From NCBI RefSeq assembly GCF_044389085.1, contig NZ_JBIRXP010000002.1:62001-126000 (forward strand): DNA of 64,000 nucleotides. The letters are read 5' to 3'. The stretch's first letter is position 1. Each line of letters begins with the position of its first letter. The notes below the pieces were generated by a model that was not told the origin of the DNA, did not search any database, and saw nothing but the letters and a program-made list of their open reading frames with translations. The position numbers and the translations under genes are program-made. This document shows positions 1 to 9,001 of this stretch, piece by piece. Origin of the DNA: Isoptericola sp044389085. GTDB taxonomy: Bacteria > Actinomycetota > Actinomycetes > Actinomycetales > Cellulomonadaceae.

Positions 1-982
1 TCGACACCCGCTCGTCCTGCTCGCGCAGGAACCGCTCGAAGTCGTCGCCGGTGGTGAAGGCGTCGGTCCAGCCGTTGTCGGCGAGGGCCTGCTCCCACTC
101 GGGCGAGTCGTGCATGCGGGTGAGGTAGTCGATGAGCCGGTCGCGCGCCTCGTCGCTGATCCCGGGCGGGGCGACGACGCCGCGCCAGTTGGTGAAGACC
201 AGGTCGATGCCGGACTCGGTGAGGGTCGGGACGTCGGCGAGCACGTCGCCGGCCACGCGCTCCTCGCCGGAGACGGCGAGCACGCGCAGCTCGCCCGCCT
301 CGATCTGCCCCTCGAACTCGGCGAGACCGGAGAACCCGACCTGGATCTTGTTGCCGAGCAGGGCGCTGGTGAGCGGGCCGCCGCCGTCGTAGGACACGTA
401 CCGCAGGTCCTTCGGGTCGACGCCGGTCGCCTTGGCGAGCTGCATCGGGAACAGGTGGTCGGGGCCGCCGGGCGACGACCCGCCGCCCACGACGACCGAG
501 CCCGGGTCCTTCTCCCACGCGGCGACCAGGTCGTCGATCGTCTCGAACGGCGAGTCCGCGGGGACCAGCACGCCCTCCTGCTCCTCGATGAGCTGGGCGA
601 TCGGCGTCGCATCGTGCGGACGGGCGTCCACGCCGAACGAGTAGGTGGACCCGACCACGCCGAGCCCCAGCGTCATGAGCAGGCGCTCGTTGCCTTCCTC
701 GCCCATGAGCCGCGACATGGCGACCGAGCCGCCCGCGCCGAGGATGTTGGTGACCTGGATGTCGCCGCCGGTGATGTCGCCGCGGTCCAGGACACCGACG
801 GCGGCACGGCCGGTCTGGTCGTAGCCGCCGCCGGGGCTGTTGGGGATCCACATGTCGAGGTCGGTCGAGTCGTCGCCGCGGGTGACGCCGCAGGCGGCGG
901 AGACCGCCACGAGCGTCGCGGCGAGGGCGGCCGCGACGGCGGTGCGCACGCCGCGTCGTCGGCGGGATGTCGTCGTCGACAC
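1..982 (-). CDS. TctC/Bug-family tricarboxylate transporter substrate-binding lipoprotein (3' end outside window)
   Basis: The reverse strand is open from a GTG at 982 to the window edge, giving at least 327 residues without a stop. The N-terminus is Arg-rich, then an Ala/Val/Leu stretch ends in a lipobox-like AVSAACG, as expected for an exported lipoprotein. The mature start contains WIPNSPGGGYDQTGR, the typical first strand and ligand loop of the Bug/TctC receptors that feed tripartite tricarboxylate transporters. The TctA and TctB membrane subunits would lie beyond the left edge. The gene is divergent from a CitA/CitB-like two-component system, which probably controls it. The substrate (citrate or another carboxylate) cannot be told from the sequence. 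Confidence 0.85.
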   Translation of the reverse strand, partial: MSTTTSRRRRGVRTAVAAALAATLVAVSAACGVTRGDDSTDLDMWIPNSPGGGYDQTGRAAVGVLDRGDITGGDIQVTNILGAGGSVAMSRLMGEEGNERLLMTLGLGVVGSTYSFGVDARPHDATPIAQLIEEQEGVLVPADSPFETIDDLVAAWEKDPGSVVVGGGSSPGGPDHLFPMQLAKATGVDPKDLRYVSYDGGGPLTSALLGNKIQVGFSGLAEFEGQIEAGELRVLAVSGEERVAGDVLADVPTLTESGIDLVFTNWRGVVAPPGISDEARDRLIDYLTRMHDSPEWEQALADNGWTDAFTTGDDFERFLREQDERVS

Positions 983-1090
983 CGGGTACTCCAGACTGTC
1001 GGTGCTGCGGGGCGGCTGTGCCCCGGGTGAGATCGTCACAGGTGACCGCCGGGCGCGTCATCATTGGGCAACCAAAGGAGGTTGTGGAAC
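983..1090. promoter_or_regulatory. Divergent promoter region between transporter receptor and sensor kinase
   Basis: About 108 bp separate the two divergent start codons, so both promoters and any response-regulator site must lie here. The only clear signal is a strong Shine-Dalgarno, AAAGGAGG at 1074-1081. It sits about 9 bases before an in-frame TTG at 1091 and argues for that start over the ATG at 1064, which lies upstream of the RBS. Confidence 0.5.
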
Positions 1091-2815
1091 TTGCGGTCAC
1101 GACGTTCGCGGGGGTCCCGCCGCCACCACCTGACGCTCGGTGGTCAGGTGCTGGCGCTGCAGCTCGCCGTGCTGCTCGTCGTCGTGGCCGCGGCCGCGGT
1201 CGTCTTCCTGGGGCAGGCCGACGCCGCGTTCCGCGACGACCGGGCGGATCGCCTCGAGGTGGCGGCGGAGGGGCTGGCCGGCATCCCGGCGGTGCAGGCG
1301 ACGCTCGCCGCCGACGCGCCCGACACCCGGGCTCTCGCGTTCTACCTGCAGACCCGCGCGGCCTACGTCGACGCCCGCAACGCCTACCTCACCGACCCCG
1401 AGGGGCGGATCCTCGCCGCCACGGACCCGACCCGCACGGGTGAGCGCCTCGATCTGCCCGACGACGCCGCCACGCGCGCGGGCAGCGGCGACGTCGCCGA
1501 CGTGGCGGGGCGCTCCATCGCGGCCTGGGTGCCGGTGTACGGCGGCAGCGACCCGGTGCCGCAGCCGCGCGCTCCCGAGCCGGTCGCCGTCGTCGTGCTG
1601 GCCGACCCGTACCCGCCGCTGACGGAGCGCCTCTCCGACGCCGGCGGCGACGTGCTCGTGGTGCTCGGCATCGGCACCGCGCTCGCGGCGGGCGGGTCAT
1701 GGCTGCTGGCACGCCTGGTCAAGCGGCGCACGCGCGGCCTGGAGCCGGCGCAGATCGCGGCGCTCGCCGACCACCGCGAGGGTGTGCTGCGCTCGATCCG
1801 CGAGGGCGTCGTCGTCGTGGGCGACGACGGCCGGGTGAGCCTCATGAGCGACAGCGCGCGCGAGCTCCTGGGGATCCCCGCCGGTGCGCCCGAGCCGACC
1901 GGCCGCCCGCTGGCGGACCTGGGCCTCGACCCCGCCGTCCTGGACCTGCTGCGCGGCACCGACGAGGTGCACGACGCGGTCCTGGTCGCGGGCGACACCG
2001 TGCTCGTGCTCAACCGGCGCCGCGTGCTGCACGACGGCCGCCCGGCCGGCACGGTGACCACCCTGCGCGACCGCACCGAGCTGCTGGCGCTGCAGAGCGA
2101 GCTGCACGCGCGCGAGAGCGTCACGGAGACGCTGCGCGCGCAGACGCACGAGTTCAGCAACCAGCTGCACACCGTCTCGGGGCTCATCGAGCTGGGGGAG
2201 TACGACGAGGTCGGGCGGTTCGTCGAGCGGCTCACGCGGCGGCGCGCGGACCTCAGCGACGTCGTGACGACGCGTATCGCCGACCCGGCGGTGGCGGCGC
2301 TGCTCATCGCCAAGGCGACGCTCGCGGACGAGCGGCACGTGGAGCTCGTCGTCGACCCGGGCAGCGCGCTGCCGCGTCTCGACCCGGACCTGTCGGCGGA
2401 CGTGGGCACCGTGCTCGGCAACCTCGTCGACAACGCCGTCGACGCCGCGGCGTGGGCCGCGGGCCCCGACGCGCGCGGCGTCGCCGCTCCCGCGATGGTG
2501 CGGGTGCGGCTGGCCCTGGACGGCCCCGCGCGCGACGTCCTCGTCGAGGTCGCGGACACCGGTCGCGGCGTGCCGCCCGAGCAGGCGGACGCGATCTTCC
2601 GGCGCGGGTGGAGCACCAAGCCGCACGGCGCGACCGGCCGGGGCGTGGGTCTCGCGCTCGTGCACGTGCTGGCACAGCGCCGCGGCGGGCAGGTGACGGT
2701 GCACAATGGCGGCGCCCGCGAGGGCGGCGGTGACCACCAGGGCGCCGTGTTCATCGCACGGCTGCCGCAGGTCGTCGCAGCCGGACGAGCCGATCAGGGG
2801 GTGCAGCAGGCGTGA
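1091..2815 (+). CDS. CitA/DcuS-family sensor histidine kinase
   Basis: About 574 residues from the TTG at 1091, chosen because of the AAAGGAGG just upstream. The order is a basic N-terminus, a TM helix (residues ~20-45), an extracytoplasmic sCache-like sensor, a second TM near residues 190-210, a PAS-like linker, and a Spo0B-type dimerisation segment with THEFSNQLHTVSGL holding the phosphoaccepting His. The HATPase domain follows, with an N box (GNLVDNAVDAA) and DTGRGV and GRGVGLAL G boxes. This layout is that of the citrate/C4-dicarboxylate sensors. The stop overlaps the next start (GTGA), so kinase and regulator are translationally coupled. The divergent TctC gene suggests the pair senses a carboxylate and switches on its uptake; that link is inferred. 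Confidence 0.88.
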   Translation: MRSRRSRGSRRHHLTLGGQVLALQLAVLLVVVAAAAVVFLGQADAAFRDDRADRLEVAAEGLAGIPAVQATLAADAPDTRALAFYLQTRAAYVDARNAYLTDPEGRILAATDPTRTGERLDLPDDAATRAGSGDVADVAGRSIAAWVPVYGGSDPVPQPRAPEPVAVVVLADPYPPLTERLSDAGGDVLVVLGIGTALAAGGSWLLARLVKRRTRGLEPAQIAALADHREGVLRSIREGVVVVGDDGRVSLMSDSARELLGIPAGAPEPTGRPLADLGLDPAVLDLLRGTDEVHDAVLVAGDTVLVLNRRRVLHDGRPAGTVTTLRDRTELLALQSELHARESVTETLRAQTHEFSNQLHTVSGLIELGEYDEVGRFVERLTRRRADLSDVVTTRIADPAVAALLIAKATLADERHVELVVDPGSALPRLDPDLSADVGTVLGNLVDNAVDAAAWAAGPDARGVAAPAMVRVRLALDGPARDVLVEVADTGRGVPPEQADAIFRRGWSTKPHGATGRGVGLALVHVLAQRRGGQVTVHNGGAREGGGDHQGAVFIARLPQVVAAGRADQGVQQA

Positions 2816-3507
2816 GCCTCGACGTGCTGGTGGTGGAGGACGACTTCATGGTCGCGTCCATCCACCGCCGCTTCGTGGAGCGGGTGACGGGCTTCCGGGT
2901 GGTGGGCGAGGCGCACTCCGGCGCCGACGCGCTCGCCGCCGTCGAGGCGCTGCGTCCCGACCTCGTGCTGCTGGACGTGCACCTGCCCGACATGAGCGGC
3001 GTCGAGGTGCTGCGGCGCCTGCGGGCCGCGGGCCACGACCTCGGCGTCGTCGTCATCACGGCCGCCCGCGAGGCCGACACCGTCCGCGCCGCCGCGGCGG
3101 GCGGGGCGGCGCACTACCTCGTCAAGCCGTTCGCGTCCGACGACCTCACGGCGCGGCTCCAGGAGTTCCGCCGGTCGCGGGCCGCGCTCGAGGGCCTGGA
3201 CGACGACGGCGCCGCCGGCAGCCCGGCCGACATCCAGGCCGACATCGACGCCGTCTTCGCCCGCTCGCCGCTGGCCGCGCCCCGCGCGCCCCTGCCCAAG
3301 GGACTCAGCCCCGAGACCGCCGACGCCGTGCTCGCGGCGCTCGCGGACGGCGCCGAGCTCAGCGCCACCGAGTGCGCCGACGCCGTCGGGGTCAGCCGCG
3401 TCAGCGCCCGCCGCTACCTGGAGCACTTCGCGACGACGGGGCGCGCCGCGGTGCGCCTCAACTACGGCACCGCGGGGCGCCCCGAGCGCCGCTACCGGCT
3501 GCGCTGA
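2812..3507 (+). CDS. CitB/DcuR-family response regulator
   Basis: 231 residues from a GTG overlapping the kinase stop. The receiver domain (residues ~1-120) has the acidic pair in VVEDDF, the phosphorylated Asp in VLLDVHLPDMSG, a Thr in VVITAA and the Lys in LVKPF. The C-terminal third carries a winged-helix-like segment (VADALADGAELSATECADAVGVSRVSARRYLEHF) typical of the CitB/DpiA/MalR branch. It should be phosphorylated by the kinase just upstream and act on the divergent transporter promoter. The last 16 bases overlap the convergent LysR gene. Confidence 0.88.
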   Translation: MSLDVLVVEDDFMVASIHRRFVERVTGFRVVGEAHSGADALAAVEALRPDLVLLDVHLPDMSGVEVLRRLRAAGHDLGVVVITAAREADTVRAAAAGGAAHYLVKPFASDDLTARLQEFRRSRAALEGLDDDGAAGSPADIQADIDAVFARSPLAAPRAPLPKGLSPETADAVLAALADGAELSATECADAVGVSRVSARRYLEHFATTGRAAVRLNYGTAGRPERRYRLR

Positions 3508-4385
3508 GCCGGATCGCCCGGCGCCCCGGGTCCGAGCACACGGGTGGTGATCCGGGGCAGCGCGTCCGTCAGCGGGGCGGGCCGCGGCGTGCGGGTGACG
3601 AGCGTGACGCGCACCGTCCCCGGTATCGGGGACGGCACGATCCGGTCCTCGGGCACGGCATACCAGCGGGCGGTGAGCTCGGGCATGAGGGCGGGGCAGC
3701 CCAGCTCGCGCGCGATGCGGAGCGTGGCCTCGGTGGTGGGGCCGCGGCGCGGGACGGCGCCCAGCGCGGACAGGCGTCGGTGCGTCGCCTCGCCCGCCAG
3801 GTCGATGAGGCTGTACACGACCGTGCGCCCCGCGAACGGCCGGCTCCCGGTCTCGAGCGGCGCCACGCCGTCGGGCAGCACGACGACCCGTGGCGAGGAG
3901 CCCAGCGGCGTGCGCTGGAGGCCACGCGGCACCACGATCTGCTCCGCCACCGTGACGATCGCGGCGTCCAGGGTGCCCTCGTGCACCTGCCGCACGAGGT
4001 TCGGGCCGTGATCCACCTCCGGCAGGATCGTGACCTCGGGCAGCTCGAGCTCGACGGCGGTGAGCACCATCGGGCTGAGCGCCTGGATGGTGCCGACCGA
4101 CAGGGTCGGCGCGGCGACGGCGGCGAGCACCTGGTCCGGCAGGGCGTCGAGCTCCGCGAGGAACCGCGCGGCCAGGCGCGCGAGCTCGCGGCCCGCCGGG
4201 GTGGGCCGGGCGCCCGTGGTGTCGCGGTTGAACAGCGGCGTGCCGAGGCGTCGCTCCAGCGTGGCCAGACGGCGGCTCGCGGACGGCTGCGCGACGAGCA
4301 GCTCGCGGGCCGCAGCTCCCACGGAGCCGTGCCGCGCGACCGCCTCGGCGAGCTGCAGGTCGTCCACGGTCAGACGGGAGGTCAT
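3492..4385 (-). CDS. LysR-family transcriptional regulator
   Basis: About 297 residues starting MTSRLTVDDLQL at 4385. The N-terminal winged HTH is clear (AVARHGSVGAAARELLVAQPSASRRLATLERRLGTPLFNR, residues ~12-52), followed by a substrate-binding fold that binds the unknown inducer (LSVGTIQALSP... VDHGPNLVRQVHEGTLDAAIVT). A longer start at 4418 is possible but lacks support. It is divergent from the MFS transporter gene with 72 bp between them, the usual arrangement of a LysR regulator with its target. The 3' end overlaps the response regulator tail-to-tail. Confidence 0.85.
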   Translation of the reverse strand: MTSRLTVDDLQLAEAVARHGSVGAAARELLVAQPSASRRLATLERRLGTPLFNRDTTGARPTPAGRELARLAARFLAELDALPDQVLAAVAAPTLSVGTIQALSPMVLTAVELELPEVTILPEVDHGPNLVRQVHEGTLDAAIVTVAEQIVVPRGLQRTPLGSSPRVVVLPDGVAPLETGSRPFAGRTVVYSLIDLAGEATHRRLSALGAVPRRGPTTEATLRIARELGCPALMPELTARWYAVPEDRIVPSPIPGTVRVTLVTRTPRPAPLTDALPRITTRVLGPGAPGDPAQRSR

Positions 4386-4457
4386 GTCCCCAGCGTATGA
4401 GCGACGGGCCCTCGACATCGTCTACCGGCGTCGGACGCGGCCGCCGAGGATCGAGGC

Positions 4458-5702
4458 ATGCGACGACCCCTGCTCATCCTCACCGCGATCACCTTCCTCA
4501 CCTGGGTGGGTGCGCGCGTCACCGCCGTCGCGCTCCCGCTCGTCGCCCTCGCCGAGACGGGCGAGGCGTGGGCCACCGGCCTCGTGGGTGGCATGTCGGG
4601 GCTGCCGCTGCTGACGGTCGGCTGGTGGGGGCGCGGCCTGCGCGAGCGGCTGGTGTCCGGGCGGGCGCTCGCCGTCGTCATGCTGGTGCAGGTCGCGGGC
4701 CTCGCGATCGTGCCGGTCGCGGCGCTCTTCGGTCAGGTGGGTGCGGTCAGCCTGTGCGCGTCCGGGCTCGTGACCGGCGTCGCGACGGCGCTGCTCGGGC
4801 CCGCGGAGCGTGCTCTCGTCGCCGACCTCGCGGACGCCGGACGCCACGCCCCCGACGGTCTCGGCGGCACCGCCGCCCGCTGGCTCGCGTGGCAGGACCT
4901 CGCCCACCGGGTGTCGATGGTCTTCGCGCCGCCGCTGGGCGCGTGGCTGGTCGTGGTGTGGGGCGCGGAGCCCTTGCTGTGGTGCCAGGCCGCCGTCGTC
5001 CTCGTCGCGGCTGCGGCGATGCTGGGCGTCCCGCGGGCGGGCGGCCGGACGACGACCGGGCGGGGCGGGGTGGGGCCGACGCCGGTGCTCGCAGTCCTGC
5101 GCGCCCACCCGCAGGTCACGGTAGGCGTCGTCGCGGCGGGCGTCGGCGGCCTGTGCTGGTTCGGCTTCAGCCTCGGCCTGGCGGTGCTCGGCGTGGAGCA
5201 CGGGATGCCCGGCGCGCTCATCGCGGCGGGGATGAGCGGCTACGGCGCGACGTCGGTCGCCGCGTCGCTCGTGGCGCCGCTGGTCGTCGACCGGCTGCCG
5301 CGCCTCGCGACGGCGGTCGGCACCTGGGCGGTGCTCGGGCTGTCGTTCGCGGCGCTCCCGGCGGTGGTTCCGAGCGTGGCGGGCGTCGCGCTCGTGTCCG
5401 CCGTCGGCGGCCTGGCGACGCCGTTCGGGATCGCCGCGCTCAACGCGCTGATCAGCGAGCAGACCTTCGGGGCCGAGCGGCGGGCCGCGTTCACCGCCGA
5501 AACCGTGCTGCACTCGGGCGGCGCGTCGCTCGGGCTGCTCGTGGGCGGCGCGGTCATCGGGTGGGTCGGCGCGGGGCCGGTGCTCGTCGTGACGGGCGCA
5601 GTGCAAGTCCTCGCCGGCGGCGTCGGTCTGCTGGCGACCCGGCGCCTCGGGATCCGGGGGCGGGCGACGGCGGGCGCGCCGGGCGCCGTCGTCAGCGGCT
5701 GA
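4458..5702 (+). CDS. MFS transporter, probable efflux pump
   Basis: 414 residues with about 12 hydrophobic segments starting immediately (LLILTAITFLTWVGARVTAVALPLVAL), an MFS loop-like GWWGRGLRERL after TM2 and a long central loop near residues 195-210. The first half resembles drug or small-molecule exporters of actinobacteria. No substrate-defining residues can be recognised. It is divergent from a LysR regulator that probably controls it. It ends 11 bases inside the convergent HxlR gene. Confidence 0.82.
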   Translation: MRRPLLILTAITFLTWVGARVTAVALPLVALAETGEAWATGLVGGMSGLPLLTVGWWGRGLRERLVSGRALAVVMLVQVAGLAIVPVAALFGQVGAVSLCASGLVTGVATALLGPAERALVADLADAGRHAPDGLGGTAARWLAWQDLAHRVSMVFAPPLGAWLVVVWGAEPLLWCQAAVVLVAAAAMLGVPRAGGRTTTGRGGVGPTPVLAVLRAHPQVTVGVVAAGVGGLCWFGFSLGLAVLGVEHGMPGALIAAGMSGYGATSVAASLVAPLVVDRLPRLATAVGTWAVLGLSFAALPAVVPSVAGVALVSAVGGLATPFGIAALNALISEQTFGAERRAAFTAETVLHSGGASLGLLVGGAVIGWVGAGPVLVVTGAVQVLAGGVGLLATRRLGIRGRATAGAPGAVVSG

Positions 5703-6072
5703 GCGTCGTCGCGTCCGGTCCGGGGCTGTCGAAGGCATCCCGGGCCGCCTCGACGTCGGGCAGGACGGCCGTGGACCAGGCCAGCAGGGCGTCCACGAGG
5801 CCCTGGAGCGTGCTGCCGAGGTCCGAGACGCGGTACTCGACGGCGACCGGGCGGGAGCTGAGCAGCGTCCGCTCGACCATGCCGTTGCGTTCGAGCCGTC
5901 GGAGCGTGGCGGTGAGCGACTTCTGGGTCACGGCGGGGATGCTGCGGCGCAGCTCGTTGAACCGCTGCGGTCGCTCGCACAGCGACTCGAGCACCTGCAG
6001 GGACCACTTGTCGAGGACCTCGTCGAGCAGCTCACGGTGCGCGGGTGCCAGGGCGGGGGCGGTATCGCTCAT
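5692..6072 (-). CDS. HxlR-family transcriptional regulator
   Basis: 126 residues from ATG at 6072. The winged-helix signature of HxlR proteins is clear: DKWSLQVLESLCERPQRFNELRRSIPAVTQKSLTATLRRLERNGMVERT, then the wing YRVSDLGSTL. Such proteins act as dimers and usually repress or activate a neighbouring gene in response to reactive electrophiles or redox change. It lies divergent to the RidA-family gene with 79 bp between starts, so that gene is the likely target. Confidence 0.87.
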   Translation of the reverse strand: MSDTAPALAPAHRELLDEVLDKWSLQVLESLCERPQRFNELRRSIPAVTQKSLTATLRRLERNGMVERTLLSSRPVAVEYRVSDLGSTLQGLVDALLAWSTAVLPDVEAARDAFDSPGPDATTLSR

Positions 6073-6151
6073 GACACCAAGTCTCGTTGAAGTGGCCTTC
6101 GGAGACCAGGTAGACATCGGATACCTGATCACCCCGTCGAAAGGACGCCCC

Positions 6152-6562
6152 ATGACCGTCGAGCTCCGCACCCCGCCCGGCATGCTCCACCCCGTCCCGT
6201 ATCACCACGTCGCGGTCGGCCTCGGGTCCCGGCACGTGCACGTCGCGGGGCAGGTCGGCCGGGCCGCCGACGGGTCGCCTGCCCCTGCCGGCGACCTCGC
6301 CGGCCAGGTCGCCGCGGCGTTGCGGCACACCGCCCGAGGCCTGGCCGGTGCCGGGGCGGGTTTCGGCGACGTCGTCCGCCTGCGCTTCCTCGTGGTCGGC
6401 TGGCGCCCGGAGAAGTACGGCGAGCTGCTGGCAGGGATCGAGGAGGTTGCCGACGAGCTCCGCATCCCGCAGCCGTGGCCGCCGGCCACGCTCGTCGGGG
6501 TGGAGAGCCTGTTCGAGCCGGACGTGCTCGTCGAGATCGAGGCGGAGGCCGTGCTCGACTGA
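6152..6562 (+). CDS. RidA-family (YjgF/UK114) protein
   Basis: 136 residues from ATG at 6152, preceded by AAAGGA at 6140-6145. The sequence has the RidA fold pattern: HVHVAGQVGR, a central helix with QVAAALRHTARGLAGAGAGFGDVVRLRFLVV, and a C-terminal PATLVGVESLFEPDVLVEIEAEAV. RidA enzymes deaminate reactive enamine/imine intermediates; a conserved Arg near residue 105 in canonical RidA is not evident here (PPATLVG), so this may be a divergent subgroup. It is probably controlled by the divergent HxlR regulator. Confidence 0.83.
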   Translation: MTVELRTPPGMLHPVPYHHVAVGLGSRHVHVAGQVGRAADGSPAPAGDLAGQVAAALRHTARGLAGAGAGFGDVVRLRFLVVGWRPEKYGELLAGIEEVADELRIPQPWPPATLVGVESLFEPDVLVEIEAEAVLD

Positions 6563-6568
6563 GCGGTC

Positions 6569-6593
6569 GCGTCCGCGGCCGGGCCGCGGACGC
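6569..6593 (+). terminator. Terminator-like hairpin after RidA gene
   Basis: A perfect 11-bp stem GCGTCCGCGGC / GCCGCGGACGC with a 3-base loop starts 7 bases after the RidA stop. There is no U-tract, as is common in high-GC actinobacteria. Confidence 0.55.
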
Positions 6594-6630
6594 GCCGCCC
6601 GCCGGTGGTGCCAGATGAAACCCTGGGGGC

Positions 6631-7308
6631 ATGCGACTCCTCCTGCTGCGACACGGCCAGACCCCTTCGAACGTGGCGGGGCTGCTCGACACGGGTGCGC
6701 CCGGCCCCCGGCTGACGCCTCTGGGCGAGCAGCAGGCCGCCGCCGTGCCTGCCGCGCTGGAGGGGCGGCGGATCGACGCGCTCGCGGTGTCGTCGCTGGT
6801 GCGCACGTCGCTCACCGCCGGCCCGCTGGCCGCCGACCGCGCGCTGCGCCCCAGCGTGCTCGACGGGCTGCGCGAGATCGAGGCCGGCTCCCTCGAGATG
6901 TCGGCCGACCTCGCCGACCACCACACCTACCTCGAGACCGTGTTCGCCTGGTCGCGCGGCGACCGGTCGCGCCGCATGCCCGGCGGGCCCGACGGGCATG
7001 CGTTCCTCGCCCGGTTCGACGACGCCGTCGCGGCGCTCGTGCCCGCCGGTGGCGAGGCGGACGGGCACGACGTCGTCCTCGCCGTCTCGCACGGGGCCGC
7101 GATCCGCTCGTGGGCCGGCGCGCGCGTGCGCGGGCTCGACGTCGAGGAGCTGGCGCACACCCCGCTCGCCAACACCGGCCTCATCGAGGTCGAGGGGGAC
7201 CCGGCGTCCGGCTGGCGGCTCGTGGACTGGCAGCGCGAGCCTGTCGGCGGCGAGCGCCTCGACGCCGTCGTCGCGCACGACCCCACCGGTGAGCCCGTCG
7301 ACGACTGA
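6631..7308 (+). CDS. Histidine phosphatase family protein (phosphoglycerate-mutase-like)
   Basis: 225 residues opening with the catalytic motif LLLLRHGQTPSNVAG (residues ~3-17), where the His is phosphorylated. The second catalytic His is in VVLAVSHGAAIRSW near residue 150, and DGLREIEAGSLE supplies the proton-donor Glu region. These features are those of broad-specificity phosphatases of the branch that includes CobC/GpmB. The substrate cannot be predicted. It appears monocistronic and is convergent with the LysE-type gene. Confidence 0.85.
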   Translation: MRLLLLRHGQTPSNVAGLLDTGAPGPRLTPLGEQQAAAVPAALEGRRIDALAVSSLVRTSLTAGPLAADRALRPSVLDGLREIEAGSLEMSADLADHHTYLETVFAWSRGDRSRRMPGGPDGHAFLARFDDAVAALVPAGGEADGHDVVLAVSHGAAIRSWAGARVRGLDVEELAHTPLANTGLIEVEGDPASGWRLVDWQREPVGGERLDAVVAHDPTGEPVDD

Positions 7309-7328
7309 CGGGACGACCGACGGCCGGC

Positions 7329-7943
7329 TCAGCCCGGGCTCGCGACGAGGGCCACGATCATCCCGAGCCCCAGCAGCCCGAGGACACCGCCGGCCGCCCG
7401 GGTCAGCCACGGCAGGAGGCGGGCGAGCCGCGCGAGCGCTCGCTCCGAGCCCAGGGCGACGGCGACGAACAGGTCCCACGCCAGCACGACGGCCACCATC
7501 CAGGCGCCGTAGAACGCGCGCGCGCCGGCGGACGCGGCGGTGAGGGTGGCTGCGAGGCTGACGTAGAACAGCGCGTTCTTCGGGTTGAGGAGCCCGGAGG
7601 CGAGGCCGAGGCCGAGGTTCCGGGTCCACGGGGCGCGACCGTCCCTGGCCGGAGCGCCCAGGTCGACGTCGACCCGGGCGCGCAGGAAGGCGACACCCAT
7701 GACGACGAGGAACACGCCGCCCGCGCCCTGGACCGCCAGCAGCACCGCGGGGCTCGTGATCACGGACAGCCCGGCGAACGCCCCGGCAACGAAGACCGCG
7801 TTCGCGCAGGCGATCCCGACGCACGTACCGCTCGCGCTGCGCCAGCCGCTGGTCATCGTGGTGCGTGCGACCAGGAAGAAGTCGACCCCGGGGATCAGCA
7901 AGGCGAGGAAGTGCGCGACGGCGACGGCAAGGAACTGCTCCAT
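7329..7943 (-). CDS. LysE/RhtB-family amino-acid exporter
   Basis: 204 residues from ATG at 7943, with about six TM helices. The family start (FLAVAVAHFLALLIPGVDFFLVARTTMTSGWRSA) and the loop GLLNPKNALFYVSLA are diagnostic for LysE/RhtB exporters. These export amino acids or their analogues. The AraC-type gene lies just upstream on the same strand (105 bp), a common regulator-transporter pairing, so the exporter may be induced by the ligand of that regulator. Confidence 0.85.
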   Translation of the reverse strand: MEQFLAVAVAHFLALLIPGVDFFLVARTTMTSGWRSASGTCVGIACANAVFVAGAFAGLSVITSPAVLLAVQGAGGVFLVVMGVAFLRARVDVDLGAPARDGRAPWTRNLGLGLASGLLNPKNALFYVSLAATLTAASAGARAFYGAWMVAVVLAWDLFVAVALGSERALARLARLLPWLTRAAGGVLGLLGLGMIVALVASPG

Positions 7944-8047
7944 GCGCCCAGGCTGGGACGGGCACACCGTCGTGGTCTTGAACGAGATTGCGCACCTGGC
8001 GACCGCCGGCGGTGCGCGGGCCGAGGGGCAGCGAGGGCTGGGCGGCG

Positions 8048-8848
8048 TCAGCGTCGGTAGGCGCCGGGAGTGGCGGCCACGTGCGCCCGGAACACCCGGT
8101 GGAAGTGGCTCTGGTCGGCGAACCCGAGGGCGTGGGCGGTCTCGGCGAGCGGTCTGCCCGCCCGCAGCATCGCCCGCGCGGCGGTGACCCGGTCGTTGTG
8201 GCGCCATGCCACCGGCGTCAGCCCTGTCGCCCGCTTCATCGTCCGCACCAGCGCGTACCGGTCCATCCCGGCGACGGTGGCCAGCTCGTCGAGGGCCGGG
8301 GTCGACGCGTCCTCGTGGAGCCGGGCGAGCACCGGGCGCAGGCGCTCCAGCAGCGCGTCGTCCGTGAGGGGATCGATCCGGCGGTGCGCCGACGTCGCCG
8401 CGCACGCCCGCAGAGCGTGGCGGAGAGCCTCCGCGACCTGCGGGCCGTCGACCGCGCAGCCGTCGCCGGCCGCGAACAGCAGGTCCTCCACGTCGCGCAC
8501 CCGGCGGTAGGCGTCGGGAGCGCGCAGGACGGTGATACCGGTCAGGAGGGCGTCCGACCCGACGGGCAGCAGGCCCGCGACCCAGTCCTGGTCGGCGTGG
8601 ATCATCCCGTACTCCCAGCGGCCCCGGTCCGGGTTGCAGGAGTGCACGTGCCCGGCAGGGATGAGGATGACGTCGCCGGCAGCGAGCGGCACGAGGCCGC
8701 CGTCCGCGCCGGTGAACCTCGTCGTCCCCGCGTCGATCCGCCCGACCGAGAACCTCTCGTGCGAGTGCGGTCGGTAGCACGCGGCGTCCTGGCAGGACCG
8801 CCGCGCCTCCAGCTGCGGCAGCGCCGCGTCGTGCCAGAACTCCGTCAT
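8048..8848 (-). CDS. AraC-family transcriptional regulator with N-terminal cupin
   Basis: 266 residues from ATG at 8848. The N-terminal half is a cupin-like ligand domain (SHERFSVGRIDAGTTRF... LAAGDVILIPAGHVHSCNP). The C-terminal ~100 residues carry two HTH motifs of the AraC/XylS type (LDELATVAGMDRYALVRTMKRATGLTPVAWRHNDRV and PLAETAHALGFADQSHFHRVFRAHVAATPGAYR). It precedes the LysE exporter on the same strand and probably regulates it. Longer readings into 9703 are the reverse-strand shadow of the GNAT gene. Confidence 0.87.
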   Translation of the reverse strand: MTEFWHDAALPQLEARRSCQDAACYRPHSHERFSVGRIDAGTTRFTGADGGLVPLAAGDVILIPAGHVHSCNPDRGRWEYGMIHADQDWVAGLLPVGSDALLTGITVLRAPDAYRRVRDVEDLLFAAGDGCAVDGPQVAEALRHALRACAATSAHRRIDPLTDDALLERLRPVLARLHEDASTPALDELATVAGMDRYALVRTMKRATGLTPVAWRHNDRVTAARAMLRAGRPLAETAHALGFADQSHFHRVFRAHVAATPGAYRR

Positions 8849-9001
8849 CGACGCCGACCGTACGGCATCGTCGAGCGCGTCGACGCCGTCGTCGCGCGCG
8901 ACCCCCATGGTGGGCCGGTCGACGTAGTACCCGATGAGGCATCCCCGGCCGGAGACGACGCCAGGTACTACGTCGACCCGAACGGTGCCACCATGCGGTG
9001 C

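Noticed and set aside
1384..2754. 456-codon open frame opposite the sensor kinase
   Set aside because: Ser/Arg/Thr-rich shadow of a high-GC gene; the plus strand has an intact kinase.
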